Assembly (NCBI RefSeq): GCF_002099425.1
Contig: NW_018344186.1
Location: forward strand, 434,001-498,000
Reading direction: 5' to 3'
DNA: 64,000 nt
Source of the DNA: Phascolarctos cinereus
Taxonomy: Eukaryota; Chordata; Mammalia; Diprotodontia; Phascolarctidae
The notes under the pieces are model-generated. The model worked only from the letters and a program-made list of their open reading frames with translations, had not been told where the DNA came from and made no database searches. A program made the position numbers and the translations under genes. Position 1 is the first letter of the stretch, and every line of letters starts with the position of its first letter. Positions 43,150 to 55,589 of this stretch are shown here, piece after piece.

Positions 43150-46100
43150 TTATTTACATTATTTTAATCAGTGTTTATATTGTTCTCATTCTGATTCAAA
43201 TCAGTTCATAAGTCTTCCTTTGTTTCTCAGAATTCTTCCTATTTTATCATTTTTTATGGCACAATACTATTCCATTGTATTCATATATCACATGTTGCTA
43301 AATCATTCCCCATGGACAGGTATCTGCTCAGTTTTTAGCTTTTTGCTACCACAGAAGTGCTGCTATTAATATTTTGGTATGTATAGAGGCTTTATGTCAT
43401 ATTGGATATGTGTTCAGTAGTGGGACTGTTGGATAAATGCACTTTTTATCTCATAATTCCAAATTGTTTTCCAGAATGGGTGGTGCAGTTCAAAGCACCA
43501 CCAACAATGCATTAATGTGTTTGTCTTTCCAAAGACCCTCCAATATTAACTATTTCAATCTTTTATCATCTTTGGCAATTTGATGGGTCTGGTCATCTGT
43601 TTTAATTTGTATTTTTCTTAGTGACTTGAAGCAATTTTTAAAATATGATACCCGGCAGGCATTTCTTTAAAAAAAAATCATTTCTATGGCCATATAAGAG
43701 GAAATTGTTTTTTGTATATTTGTTTCAGTTGCATACTTATCTTGGATATCAGACTTTTATTAACAATTTTCAAGGTTAACATTTTCTACTTCAACAATTT
43801 TTTCTTCATATTTTAGCAGTGTATGTTTTGCTTATATATAAAAAACCCTTAAATTTTATATAATCAGAATTTTCTATTTTATCTTTTTCACCACTTATTT
43901 ACTTTATTGGTTAAAATTCCCACAACTAAAAATGTGAAAGGTCCTTCTTTCCATTCTCTTCCATTAAAAATGATGTGTTATTTTATGTTTGGGCTATGAA
44001 TCCACATGGAGTACATTGTGGTATGTCATAAGATTCATTCTATTTACTATCAAGTTCCTATTTACTTCCCCCTATAGTTTGAGTCAAAACTACTGAGTTT
44101 TCCCTTTAGGAGTTGGCATTCCTGGTTTTATCAAATCCTGGACTGCAATGATTCATTGATTCTGGGTCATACTTACCTCTTCTGCTCTATCTTCTACTTT
44201 TTAATTTTTAATCACTTACAAATAATTTTGACAATTACTGCTTTATAATATAGCTTGGGAGATGATAATGCCATACTTCCTTCTTCCCTTCTTTTTCTTC
44301 ACTTTTCTCTTTTAAGATCCTAGAACTTTTTTTCTTTAAATGAATTTTGCTATCATTTTGTTGAATTCCATAAACTAATTTTTAATCATGGCAATAAATT
44401 TATAAATTAATGGTATAATATAAATGGCATCATTATTTTTGTAATATTAGTATATGTCAGTCAGGAACTATGAATAATTCTCCAGTGATTTTCTTCATTT
44501 ATTCTTGTAAAGAAATGTGTTCTGTAGTTTTATTTATTTTTCTGAGTTTTTCTCAAAGGTAAGTTGCTCCCAGATAATATATGTGTTTTTTAGATATTTT
44601 GAAAGACATTCCTTTTTTTCCATCATTTTTGTTATTGCCACAAGTAAATGCTGATAATTTGCATAGATTTATTTCATATACTGCTATTTTATTGAAGCTA
44701 TTGTCTCCATTTCTTTCCTTGCTGATTCTCTAATTATTCTAATGTGTCTGCAAATGGAATAGCTTTGGTTCATCTTTGCTGATATTTTTACCTTTAATTT
44801 CTCTCTCTTGTCTTATTGCTTTAACTAGAATTTTTAGAACAATGTCAAATAATATTGGGAGGGAAAGAGTATCTTTGCTTTCCCTCCACACTTACTGGGA
44901 AAGCTTCCAGTTTTTCCTCATTTAATATAATGCCAGTTCTTAGCGTCCAATCTGTACATTAGGTAAAATTTTAAAAGGGCCTTTAGATTCCTAAGCTTTC
45001 AAAAAATAATTGTGTGCTTCATCTACATCTTAATTTATTCATGTTTTATTATTTATATGTTTTTTTTTCCTAACATTGAAACATCTTTACATCTCTGAAA
45101 TAAATCCAACTTGGTCATGAAGAATAACTTTTAAAATATATTGATAGGGTCTCTTGGTGAAGATTTTAATAAAAATTTTTGCATCAGTATTCACTAGAGA
45201 AATTGGTCTGTAATTCCCATTCTTTGCTTTATACCTTCCTGGTTTGAGTATTAAGATTATATTTGTCTTATAAAAGGAGTTTGGTACAATAACTGCTTTC
45301 TCAATTATTGAAAATAATTTCTATAACCTAAATAATTATTGGTTTTAAATAATAATTTTCACTTGATAGAATGAATGAATTAAAAAAATCATCACTTACC
45401 TTTTGTCAGTTCATTTATGAGTTGTTTGATTTGACCTTCTGAGGGTTGGTGGTGAAAAATTTTTGTTCTTTATTAATTTAGATATTTTTATTTTTGTACA
45501 TTCATTTCTTCACGTGTATGGTTTTCTTTATATATCATTATCTCTAATAATTTCTGATAAATGTTTTTAAATTTTTTTTGCTGGTAATTCCCCATGTTTA
45601 TTTTTTATTTGGATAATTTGAAATTGATCTTTTTCTTGATCAAATTAGTAAATGGTTTGTATACTTTTAGCATTCTCAAAACTCAGCTCTTTTGTTCATC
45701 ATTTTTTTCAGTTTAATCTATTACTAATTTTCATATTTCCTTTGTTGGTGTTTACTTTGGGTTCATAAATCTTCTTTTTGATGTGTTTTATAGATATTCT
45801 TCTTTGTTATGTGACTATTACTTCCAAAATACTTCCCCCCTCACCAAAACCCTCCCTTGTATAAATAAGTATCTTCAAAGAAAGAAATCAACCATCAGCT
45901 ATATCTTAAAATGTATTCCTCATTCCTCACCTCTAGCACAGTATCTCTTTACTGAGAATCTTTCAAAGACATAAATATTTGCATAATTAATTTCATTACT
46001 GTTTATATTTTTAGAGATACTATTTTTTCATCACTTTAACTTTATGCCAAAATCTGTGTAATTTTTCTAAAAGCACATTTATTATTTCTCAGATTTGTTC

Positions 46101-48880
46101 CAATTGTTATTCAGTATGTCACTACTTAGTTTCCATTTTGGATCATATCTTTTGTATATGTACCCTGTATTGCTTCCTGTATTTATTGTTTTATGATCTG
46201 TGTATTTGTCTTTGCTACCTTTTTTAAAATTTCACTGTACCCAGCATCTGATTTGCTTTTATAAAGTTAATGTTAGTGCCAAGAAGCACATACATTCTTC
46301 AGTGGCCACAAGTAGCTTACACAAATCTTTGAAATCCTTTTTTAAGTTGTCAGGTCAAATTTATAGTTTCCCTTTGGTTTGTCTTTCTGTTAGATTTATC
46401 CATCTCTGATTAAAGAATATTAAAGTTTCCTATAATTATTGTATTGTTATCTCTTTTTGTAATTGGATTTTCTTTGTGAATTTAGTCTTTTTGCCATTTG
46501 CAACACACACATATGCTATGTATATGTTTAATAATTATAGTTTCCTTGTCTATAGTGCTTTTTTAATTGTGAATTTTTATCTTTTTATCTTGCCTTATAT
46601 GAAATTGTATTTCTAATTTTTCCTTTTTGGAATCAACTGAAGTACAGTAACTTTGCTCTAGCCCACTCAATTTTACTTACTATTTGTCTTTATTTTAACA
46701 ATGCATTTTTATATTCAGCAAATCGATGTTTTCTTATTCACTTCACCATGTTTTTGTTTAAATGGTAAGTTAAATACATTTACATTTAAGTTTAAGATCG
46801 GTTTGTATTTCCTGCCTTTTAATTTTTTCATACTGCAATTTCTGTTTTAAAAAATTCAGCATTTAGCCCTTGTTATTAGTTTTGTTTAAACTAATTTGAT
46901 CCTGGTTCTCCTTCCACAGTCTCCTTTCCTCTCTTTTGTTTCCCTGCTTTATCCCAAGTTTCTTGAATTTAATTATTCTTTTTTATCTATTTATTTCTTT
47001 CATCCTTCTCTTTCACATCCCAGATATGAGTACAGTTCTGCATGCTGACTGTTTGCCTTCTCCAATCTACTCTTAACTTGAATAACAATAATTTTGAAAC
47101 TTCATATTCCTCCCTTTTTCTAAGTCATTATTAAATCATCTTATATTGACTAGGTTTATGGGTATAAGTTCTTTCTTTATTCTCTCTTTGCCTCTCATAT
47201 AAAGAAGGGTTATGGAAGACAAAAGTTTTGACTTCCTTCTATGCCTCTTTACTTATAGTGTGATTGCAACTCTATCTTCTCTTCCCTTCTCTATATTTTA
47301 TTGTTTGATTTTGTATCCGAGATGGGCTACTACTTCAGAAAAATCATGCCTAAAAATAGCAAATCATGCAAGCAGCAGTGTGGTGAAAATTGCTTGTTGT
47401 ATTATATATTTTAACCTAACTCTGTTGCATACTCTTACATTCATCACCCACTCATCCCAAGGACATAATCTATCTATGAATCTGCTTTCTTCTCTGATAC
47501 TTCTTTTGCCTTTCTTCTTCCAGACTGAATGATTTACTACTATATAACATTATCACCCAACATGCAGAAACACTTGCAAAATATTGATTCATTTCCTTCT
47601 TTCCTTCTAACTTAACCCAGTTAGTTCCCTATATTCTTTTGCACATCCCCTTTGTCCATATCTGGCTCTAGATTAATGTGAGATTTTTTTAAAGCCACCT
47701 TGTTTTGTTTTATAAACATTTATTTTTATTTTCTTAGTATTTTCTTCTTAACTTTACTTAAATGTTTTGTATGTTTTTCTTGTTTGAAGTATTTGCACAT
47801 CAAAAACCATGCTTATCTCTAGTTTCTTTTGAAGCTGTGACAGAAATGTCTCCATTTTAGTTGAAAAAACCAATCCTTTCTTATTGATAATTAGTATAAG
47901 ATTTACATGATATGTTATTTTGTGGTATATCCTGATCTCCTTTGCTTTTTTGGACCAGTATATATACAACCTATTTTTTAATTTCTTGAAGACATGGAAT
48001 AATCCTTGACTAAAAATAGTTTTTCCTTTATTGCTGATTATCTTTTTCTTGGCTGCTTGCAATATTTGCTGCTTGATATAAAATTCAGCAATTTAACAAA
48101 TGTGTACCTTTCTGATTTAAATATAGAGTATTTTCATGTTACTGATCTGTGATCTATTGATCAGCATTTTTGTTTTCTGTTTGCAATATTTCTGTGCAGT
48201 TTTCTTATATTATTTTCTAAAACACAGTATTCAGTATTCCAAATTCATTAGGATACCCATTATGCTTAGATTATATAAGCTCTTTCTATATTCATTGTTA
48301 GGTGCTTTGGCTTGCATAGAATTGATATGTCAGTGCTTTCTTTTGATTCTTTTGTCCCAAACACTAATCAACCTAAATAATTTTAAATTTAAAAATCTGT
48401 CATTCTCCTTTTTTGTAGATTACACTGTTATGGAGAGATTCTTTATTATGTGTGCTAATCATGCCTTTTTTGTCTTATACCTTTGATTTCCACTCTGAAT
48501 TCTTTCCTTATTTATTTTTTTAATTATTGTGTTAATCTTCTGAACTGTTATGAAGAGGGTTTTTTTACTGTTGTTTCTTTTGCTGTTCCATTATCTTTGG
48601 CATTCTGAAAATTTGTCTTCATTCTTTTTCATTTGGGATTAGAGGATCACATTCTTTTGCTATCTACTTATTTATTTTCTTGTATTTTTTTTTAATTGTT
48701 TACTCATTTTCTCTTGTTTCTTTATGAATCTTTCTTCTGGATTTTCTGCTGATAGGCCAGGTTCTTACCCAACCTTTACTGATAATACAACTTTTCTTCT
48801 ACTCTTTCTCTTCTATTCCAGACCACTTTATGACTATTTTTCTCCTTCCTTTTCACCGACACACATTTTATTCTGTCCAC
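43150..48880 (-). mobile_element. Long L1 LINE copy, antisense, decayed
   Basis: Read on the minus strand, ORF2 runs right to left. Its C-terminus is at about 43240-43640 (reversed ATACTATTCCATTGTATTCA, TTTCCAGAATGGGTGGTGC, ACCACCAACAATGCATTAAT, GGCAATTTGATGGGTCTGG). The RT region is at about 45090-45300 (AATCCAACTTGGTCATGAAG, TTTTGCATCAGTATTCACTA, ATTGGTCTGTAATTCCC, TATAAAAGGAGTTTGGTAC). The N-terminal endonuclease side is at about 46400-46870 (ATACATTTACATTTAAG). 47000-48880 should be inter-ORF, ORF1 and leader, but I recognise it less well, so the right end is uncertain. Every frame is interrupted, so the copy is old and inactive. It is the longest single element in the window. Confidence 0.75.
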
Positions 48881-49584
48881 TGGGTGGGTACTAGATGGCT
48901 TCAGTGACCTCTTTTGGTTGAAGAAGAATGTGGTCTAAATGGATTTCTGTTATGTAGAAACTACATGGAGAAATGATTGCTGCTTGATTCACACCAATCC
49001 ACCTCCTTTTAGCAAAGAAATATTTCAACCTCAAATAGCTTTCTTTGCACTATTGGGTCTCATCCCCTTTCACAGTTTCCTATCTTATTTGTGAAGAAGG
49101 GTTGGGTAAACTGAATGCTCTCTTCTCACCAAATGGTCAGGGGTGGAACCATGTCATAATCCATGTCATTGGTGAGAGGGGACATGATCATCAAAATCAA
49201 AAATCAAAAATTAGGCCACTCAAGTTTGGTTATAATTGATAAGGGGCTAGCAGGGTAGGTAGAAGGTTAATTCATTTAGGTTCTGCTATTATTTCAGAAA
49301 GTTGTACATAGCATAGAAGTGTTTCATCTTTTTTTCTTATTATTGTAATTTAATTTTTATATTTTTATCTTGATATCTTGAGGTAATGAGGATGGAAACT
49401 ATGAGAAGCACTCAAGCATTTTGTCAGAAGCTCCAAATAACTCTTAGATATTAAAAGAATAAGAGAAAGGTTTCCACCATTCTAGGTAATTCTGCTAGGA
49501 AAGTTTTATTGGGAAAACAGAGAAAATAATCACAAAGAACAAGAAAGAATGGAAATCAGTGATCTTGACAAGGCTTTTAACTTT
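48881..49584. other. Unassigned sequence
   Basis: No gene is seen. It may include the outer end of the antisense L1. Confidence 0.3.
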
Positions 49585-49680
49585 CTTAGTCCTCAAGCTT
49601 CATATCTATAAAATGATGGGGGTGATCTGTATGATCTCCAAAGTCTTTTGACACTCTTAATCTATGGTTCTATGATCCTT
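49585..49680 (+). repeat. MIR 3' scrap, sense
   Basis: TCATATCTATAAAATGATGG, CTCCAAAGTCTTTTGACAC, GGTTCTATGATCC. Confidence 0.6.
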
Positions 49681-49774
49681 TTTGACTAAATTGGTGAAAT
49701 CACATATATTTCAAAATAGAAAGTTGAAATATTTGAAGTTTTATTAACATTGATAGATCCTTATTAATATTCTT

Positions 49775-50525
49775 AAAGAACAGGTGCAACCATGCCATTC
49801 CCTGCTCAAGAAGATTCAGTGCCTTCCTATTGCTATGAAAAAAAAAACCCACAAATGATTGATTGGCACTTAGAGCTCTTTGAAATCTCACCTATCTTTC
49901 CAAGTTGGTTATTCCTTAGTCCCGTTCGCACATTCTATGTTAAATCCAAACTGGCATAATTATTGTTTTCCAAATACAACATTCCTTCTCCTGCTACTAA
50001 ACCTTTGCTCAGGCTGTTGCTCATGCCTTAAGTGCCATCTCTGTTCACCTCTTCCTTCTGAGACTCCAAGCTCCCTTCAAGGCTCAGCTCAAGAGCCACC
50101 TCCTTCAAGAGACCTCTCCTGATTTCCTCAGTTTTTGGTACTCCCTAACCCCTGAAATCCAGTCAACAAGCATTTATTAAGCATTTAATATATTCCAGGA
50201 ACTGTACTAAATGCAGGGAATACAAATATAAGCAAAAGAAAGATGGATCCTGCCCTCATGGACGTTACTTTCTAAAAAGGAAGGCAAAAAAGAAAAGGAA
50301 GCTGAAAAGTAGGATAGATGGAGGAGGTATCACAGTAAAGTCTGGAGAGTCAGGAATGGAATTCAGAAAGTAATGGAGTTATTTGCACATATTCTGCCTT
50401 TTTCTATTCCCTATTAAAGCATAAGTTCTTTATGGGAAGAAACTATTTTGCTTTTGTATTTGTAACCCTAGCACCTAGTGCAATGCCTGGCATTTAGTAG
50501 CTGTTTAATAAATGTCATTTACTTT
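49775..50525 (+). repeat. L2 LINE 3' end, sense, split by an antisense L2 3' end
   Basis: The left piece 49775-50155: TCAGTGCCTTCCTATTGCTA, TTTGCTCAGGCTGTTGCTC, AAGGCTCAGCTCAAGAGCC. The right piece 50386-50525 resumes at TTTGCACATATTCTGCC and ends with CCTAGCACCTAGTGCAATGC, CTGGCATTTAGTAGCTG. Confidence 0.75.
50160..50385 (-). repeat. L2 LINE 3' end, antisense, inside a sense L2
   Basis: CAACAAGCATTTATTAAGCA, ATGCAGGGAATACAAATATA, TGCCCTCATGGACGTTAC. The sense L2 continues on both sides. Confidence 0.75.
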
Positions 50526-50654
50526 TTGTTTCCAAGTGAACTTGCCATTCAGAACCACATCAGGGAGACTGCCATCCTTCTGTGACATCTATTAAATACT
50601 TGTGGAATATATAACCCTGATTATGATGATGATGATATGCTGGTGGTGGTGGTG

Positions 50655-50888
50655 GTAGTGGCCAGCCTTTATATAGTACTTCAAGGTTTGGTAAGTGCTT
50701 TACAAATATTATCTCATCTCAGCCTCACAATTCTGGGAGGTAGATATTATCCTTATTTTATAGTTGAAAAAACTGAGACAGACAAAGTTTCAGTGAATTG
50801 CCTGGGGTCACACAGCTGAAATTAGATTTGAACTCAGATTTTCCTGATTCTAGGCCCAGCACTCTATCCACTGTTTTACCTAGCTGAC
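50655..50888 (-). repeat. MIR-type CORE-SINE, full length, antisense
   Basis: CTTTATATAGTACTTCAAGG, GTGCTTTACAAATATTATCT, AATTGCCTGGGGTCACACAG, AGATTTGAACTCAGATTTTC, CACTGTTTTACCTAGCTG. A short GGT run precedes it. Confidence 0.8.
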
Positions 50889-51589
50889 TATCTTTGTCCT
50901 TCATAATTTTTTTTTCCTCAGAAGGAGAGGGCTAAAACTGTGTAAGAAACTTCCAATGTGGAAACTTTCCACATCAATGCAGATCAACATAATCTTTGTA
51001 ACTTAGAGTCATAGGAAGTTATCTGGGGGCACTGAGAGGTTGCCCATGATTATGGAGCTTGTATGCATGAGAACAAATACTTGAACACAAATCAGACACT
51101 GATGGGGGTGGGGAGAATAAGCTCCAGGAGAAAAGGAAGTTTTTAATATCACAGACATTCTTAAATCTGTACAAGCAAATCTGGATCTTATTCTTCTCAA
51201 AACTGACCTTGTCCATGGAAAAGAAGGATCATACAGTAAAAGTTCAAAAAATCCTAGTTACTGTGAAATTCCTGAACTACATAATAATCAAATGATTAAT
51301 ATTCCAAAAATCAAGAAGTATATAGGGTGCATACAATGTGCAAACCACTGCACCAAATACATAAGTGGATATAAAGAATTATAAGACATAAACACTGATC
51401 TCAAATAGCTTAGCACTTTTAAATTACTTTATTAGTTTGGCTTGCAGTCAGGCAAAATACAATTCAATTCAATAAACATTTTCTAAGCCCTGGGGATACT
51501 AAGAGAACTATCACATGACCTTTTTTATTTTCAAGGATGAGCATTTGAGAACAGTCTTAGTCTTACATGATACTTAGAAGTCTGTTGAA
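50889..51589. other. Mostly unassigned sequence
   Basis: An antisense L2 3' scrap at 51461-51510 (CAATTCAATAAACATTTTCT, CCTGGGGATAC). The rest is unassigned. Confidence 0.4.
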
Positions 51590-51765
51590 TCATACAATGA
51601 TTGAGTTAAAAGAGACCTTATTGATCATTTAGTCTAACCACCTAACTTTAGAGATGAAGAAAATGAGAGTTTCTACAATTTCCCCAAAATTACATAGCTA
51701 GTTAGCAGTACAGCAGAGACAGAACCCAGTGATTGTAGTCTCCTAGATTCACTAAACCATGCTTC
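51590..51765 (-). repeat. MIR, antisense
   Basis: GAGTTAAAAGAGACCTTATT, AGAGATGAAGAAAATGAGAG, TTACATAGCTAGTTAGCAG. Confidence 0.7.
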
Positions 51766-51769
51766 ATTC

Positions 51770-53450
51770 TCAATTCATTTAGATTGTGCATTTCAGTGAT
51801 TTTATTTATAGTGAATGTTGCTTCAGTGATATGATAGCTTTGGAATGAAGTAGAAGATCTGGATCTTCTAGTTTTTTTCAAATCTTTCTACTCCAATACA
51901 GTCTAATTTATTAACACACACAAAAAAGCAAATAAAACTGAGAATATATTTGGATTTTCCCATATACCCAATTAGTTTTCTAGGCTTTTATTCTGGTCTA
52001 CTGGACATTATTAATCTCTTCTTTAAAGATACTATCAAGATCTAAAATTCTGGTATTGCTGACATTAATGAAATCTGAGCATAATTTAATTCACATGGCA
52101 GTGTAATTGATTGGTGAATGTGGTGGTAGATCTTTTCTAATCTAACCAATATATATTATAAGTTGGCCATTCTAGTGAGCTGCCAATTCACCCAGGACTG
52201 AACGGAATGTTAGATTCTCATTATACCAGCAATACACATAACAAAAAATGAGAGGAAGTTAGCAAGAGGATTCCACCAGGGCTCTGGATATATGCCATTT
52301 TGACCCAGTGTAACAGAATGAGTTGCATATTTTTTCCCCCATGCTAGTAGGGAAAGATAAAATCTTTTGTGTTTTGTATAAATACAGTACGGTATTATCT
52401 TTGGCCCATCAGCCTGGTCCTGGAGCTGTCCACTTCAGCACCTTTCAATTTATTTTCTAGTTGCTAAAAACAACCCCTCACCAAAAAAAAAAAGAAAAAG
52501 AAAAGAAAGAAATCAGAGAACATTACATGGAGTTCCAAAGATCTTTTTTTAAAAATAGAACTAGAAATCTTCATAAGGAATAAGAAATAATATCTGATAC
52601 TGATTTTCATTTTAATTTCACCTTATATTGTAATGAATATCTCATTCACCCTCATTTAGCTTACCAATCCACACAAACTTGTAGCAATAAAAATGCTCTG
52701 AGTCATATGTAGAGGTCCATTACTGTGATTTCTAAGCCTTTTTTGCTCCAAAGATAAATAAAACCTGACACTAGCCTTGATTTTGAAATAGTTGAATACA
52801 TTTGATTTTATTTTGAATGGGAAAAAATTGTGAAGCCCACCACCAAAGGATCACTCACTTACTGAAATGACAGAAGAAGTATCTGCCTTGAATGCTGGGA
52901 TTCCTTTTTTCTTCAGAAAAAAAATAAGGGCTACAAATAAAGAATTCCTGTTGGTGAATTTGCTCAAAACATTATGTTTCCACGGAACTTCCCATTAACT
53001 GCCATTTATTTCTTCTCTCATTATTGATAATTTGCTTTTAAATTGAGAATACCTCTTTTACAACCCATCTCATCTCCCTGCATGACTAGACAATTACATT
53101 TAAATTCTGTGGTTTTTCCATTGTAAACAGTTTCTGTGGAAATGATTATGATGTTAGTAACCCAGATTTATGGCTTCATTGTGCTATCACTGAAGGATAA
53201 GACAGTATTTTAAAGAGAAAGAAGTTGTTTACATACGGATATATTATTATTGTAAGGAGTCTGAAGGAAGCATATGGTGTAAAAAAAAAGATCCATATTG
53301 TGAAAACATCTACTGGGTTTGGTGATATAGATATCTTTCTACATTTTGCAACCTTCTCTCCTCAAATGTTAGCAAAATGATTTTTTTCAAACATCTCTGA
53401 TCTTGAGTAAGTTTGACTTTATTTTTTTTCAAGTGAAAGAAAACCTTGGT
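51770..53450. other. Repeat-poor AT-rich block, 1.7 kb
   Basis: This is the longest stretch outside the CpG-island region where I recognise no repeat. No open frame of note and no splice-bounded exon was convincing. Constrained regulatory DNA is possible and unproven. Confidence 0.4.
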
Positions 53451-53454
53451 CAAT

Positions 53455-54290
53455 TAGTCTTTAATAAGCACTCTCTATATGCTTACCTCTCTTTAGTTAG
53501 GTGTTACTAAGAAATACAAAGGAAAGGCTGACTTGTTGCAGAAAGAAATTCCTCGTATGCTCAACTAGAGTACAAACCATATCACAGAGTCATAGAACAA
53601 TAGAGTATAACTGAAGTCCATAGAGTTTAAAGTCACAAGCTTAAGATTACAAAGCTATTTGGTGGTAGCCAGTCATTAAGCATTTATTAAGCACCTTCTG
53701 TGCTCCCAGATCTATGTTATGTGGGTAGGAATCTGAATCAGTTTCTTTTACCTCTGAAGTCATTGGGTACCCTTTCTAAAAATGTTAATAGCATCAAACT
53801 TGGCAGTATTTTGGCTATGATGGTCTTCAGTCAGTCAGTTAACAAGTACTATGTGCTAGACATTGTGCTAAGCACTAAGAATACAAACAGATGGGGGGAG
53901 GAGACAGTTCCAGACCTCAAGGAGCTTACATTCGGATGGAGGAAAACTACACATAGAAGGAAGCTGAAAAGGAAAGAAGGTGAGAGGAAAGGTATGGCCC
54001 TTTGCTGCTTGGGGTCATGATAGAGAAAGTCTGGAGTATAGCCTAGAGAGTAATAAGAAAAAACTGGTGTGGGCACCCTTCTTAAATGGAGTTTCTTGGA
54101 TGAGCCATACAGTCAGAGAGAGAGTCCTCAGGAATACAGTGTGCTTTCAGCATTTGAGTTGCATGCCAGAGTGAGGCTTCAGGATGAAGAACGAGGCCTT
54201 GTAGAAGGCTAGAGTGCTGTTTAGTGAGAAATGAGAGATGGTTGTAGCCTGTCACTGATGAGCTAGGCATCAGAAGCTTCTCAGACAAGC
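53455..54290 (-). repeat. L2 LINE 3' end fragments, antisense
   Basis: Scraps at 53455-53525 and 53671-53707 (CATTAAGCATTTATTAAGCA). The clearest piece is 53828-54290 (GTACTATGTGCTAGACATTG, GCTAAGCACTAAGAATAC, CTCAAGGAGCTTACATTC, GGAGTTTCTTGGATGAGCC). An antisense MIR scrap lies at about 53590-53665. Confidence 0.65.
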
Positions 54291-54559
54291 AGATAGCATT
54301 TACAAAGTACTAAGAGAGTAGTTTGTCCTGTCCCTTTGTCCTTTGTTTACCCATATTTCTTCCATCTTTGCAGCCTACAGCCAGATTTAGACAGTGGGTA
54401 TGAAGTGCTTTTTAAACCTTAAAGCAGTCTATAAAGATATATTATTGTTAGGGACAAGAATAGTACTTGGACCTATGAATTCATTAGCACAGAGTTCTCC
54501 AGAGTGAAGAAATAGTTAAGAGTGCTAGGAGTTGGGGACCTCTCTTAACCATAGTTAAG

Positions 54560-54770
54560 AGAGCTAGGAGCTGGGAAGATTTGAATTTAAGACACTAGAT
54601 GTGTGATTCTAGGCAAGTCATTCAGCCTCTCTGAGACTTAGCTTACTTATCAGTCAAATGAGGATAATAATAGCACCTGCCTTACAGTGTTGTTATGAGA
54701 AACAAATGAGATAATATATGTGCAGTTCTATATAAATGCTAGCTTTACTATTATTATTGTTACCAATGCA
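54560..54770 (+). repeat. MIR-type SINE with full 3' end, sense
   Basis: GATTCTAGGCAAGTCATTCA, GCCTCTCTGAGACTTAGC, AGGATAATAATAGCACCTGC, GAGATAATATATGTGCAG, TATTATTATTG. Just upstream the phrase TAGTTAAGAG, GCTAGGAG occurs twice (about 54514 and 54555), a short local duplication. Confidence 0.75.
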
Positions 54771-54940
54771 AGTTATTACTTTCTGTGCAGCTTATAGTCT
54801 TTGAGAGAGTCTAATGACGTGCAAAGGGTAATGCAATTTCGTGTCAGACACAGAACTCAAACCCAGGTCTTCTGCTTTGCTGCATCTCAGTGTTGTTCTA
54901 ATTTTTTTTTTTGGTTGTTTGCCCATGGTGAACCTCCGAA

Positions 54941-55008
54941 TTCATTCATTCATTCATTCATTCATTCATTCATTCATTCATTCATTCATTCATTCATTCA
55001 TTCATTCA
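54941..55008. repeat. (CATT)n microsatellite
   Basis: About 17 perfect TTCA units. The histidine/serine/phenylalanine/isoleucine repeat frames here are shadows. Confidence 0.95.
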
Positions 55009-55589
55009 GTGAACTGTGCTAACTAAGGGTTGGCAGCTTTGAAACTTCTGGGGATCTTGTGCTATCTTTTCTTACCAGAATCCACAGTGTCTTGTTTCTA
55101 TTCACCTTCTAGCCCTTGAACTGTAACAGATTTAGGTCAGTGAGAATAAGAGGGATAAAACAAAAAGTAATTTTGTAACGTAAAAAAAAAAGGGGGGGAC
55201 TTAGAGATCTCCAGGGAAGCAACATTCCTTCAATCCGTCTGGATAAGAGAGATGGAGGCCTGGGAGGCATTGAAACACTGAAAAGACAAATATCTACTGG
55301 TGTGGTCCTCGTCCTCATGCCCTACACCTGGATTCTATCCAGAGTAGGGGAAACGAGAGCCTAACTATAGTCCCAGCTACACCACTCCTCCCATTCCAAA
55401 TTTCCCAAGAACTGTCTCTGTGAGGTTTGCTAGGCTCAGAACTCCTTAAACTAATTCACCATGAAACTTTCTCCGAGTGTTCTCCCTAGAAAGAAAACCA
55501 GATTCGCCTTCTTTTACCATCTCTCTTCCCATCCCCTCCTCCCACCCCCGACTCTGGTTGCTCCTAAGTTTCGTGTTTTATTTTTATTT
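55009..55589. other. Upstream flank of the CpG island
   Basis: No repeat recognised. GC content rises toward 55.6 kb. It is probably distal promoter sequence of the rightward gene. Confidence 0.4.

Noticed and set aside
54801-55026. Short frames ending in His-Ser-Phe-Ile repeats
   Set aside because: Direct translation of the CATT microsatellite.
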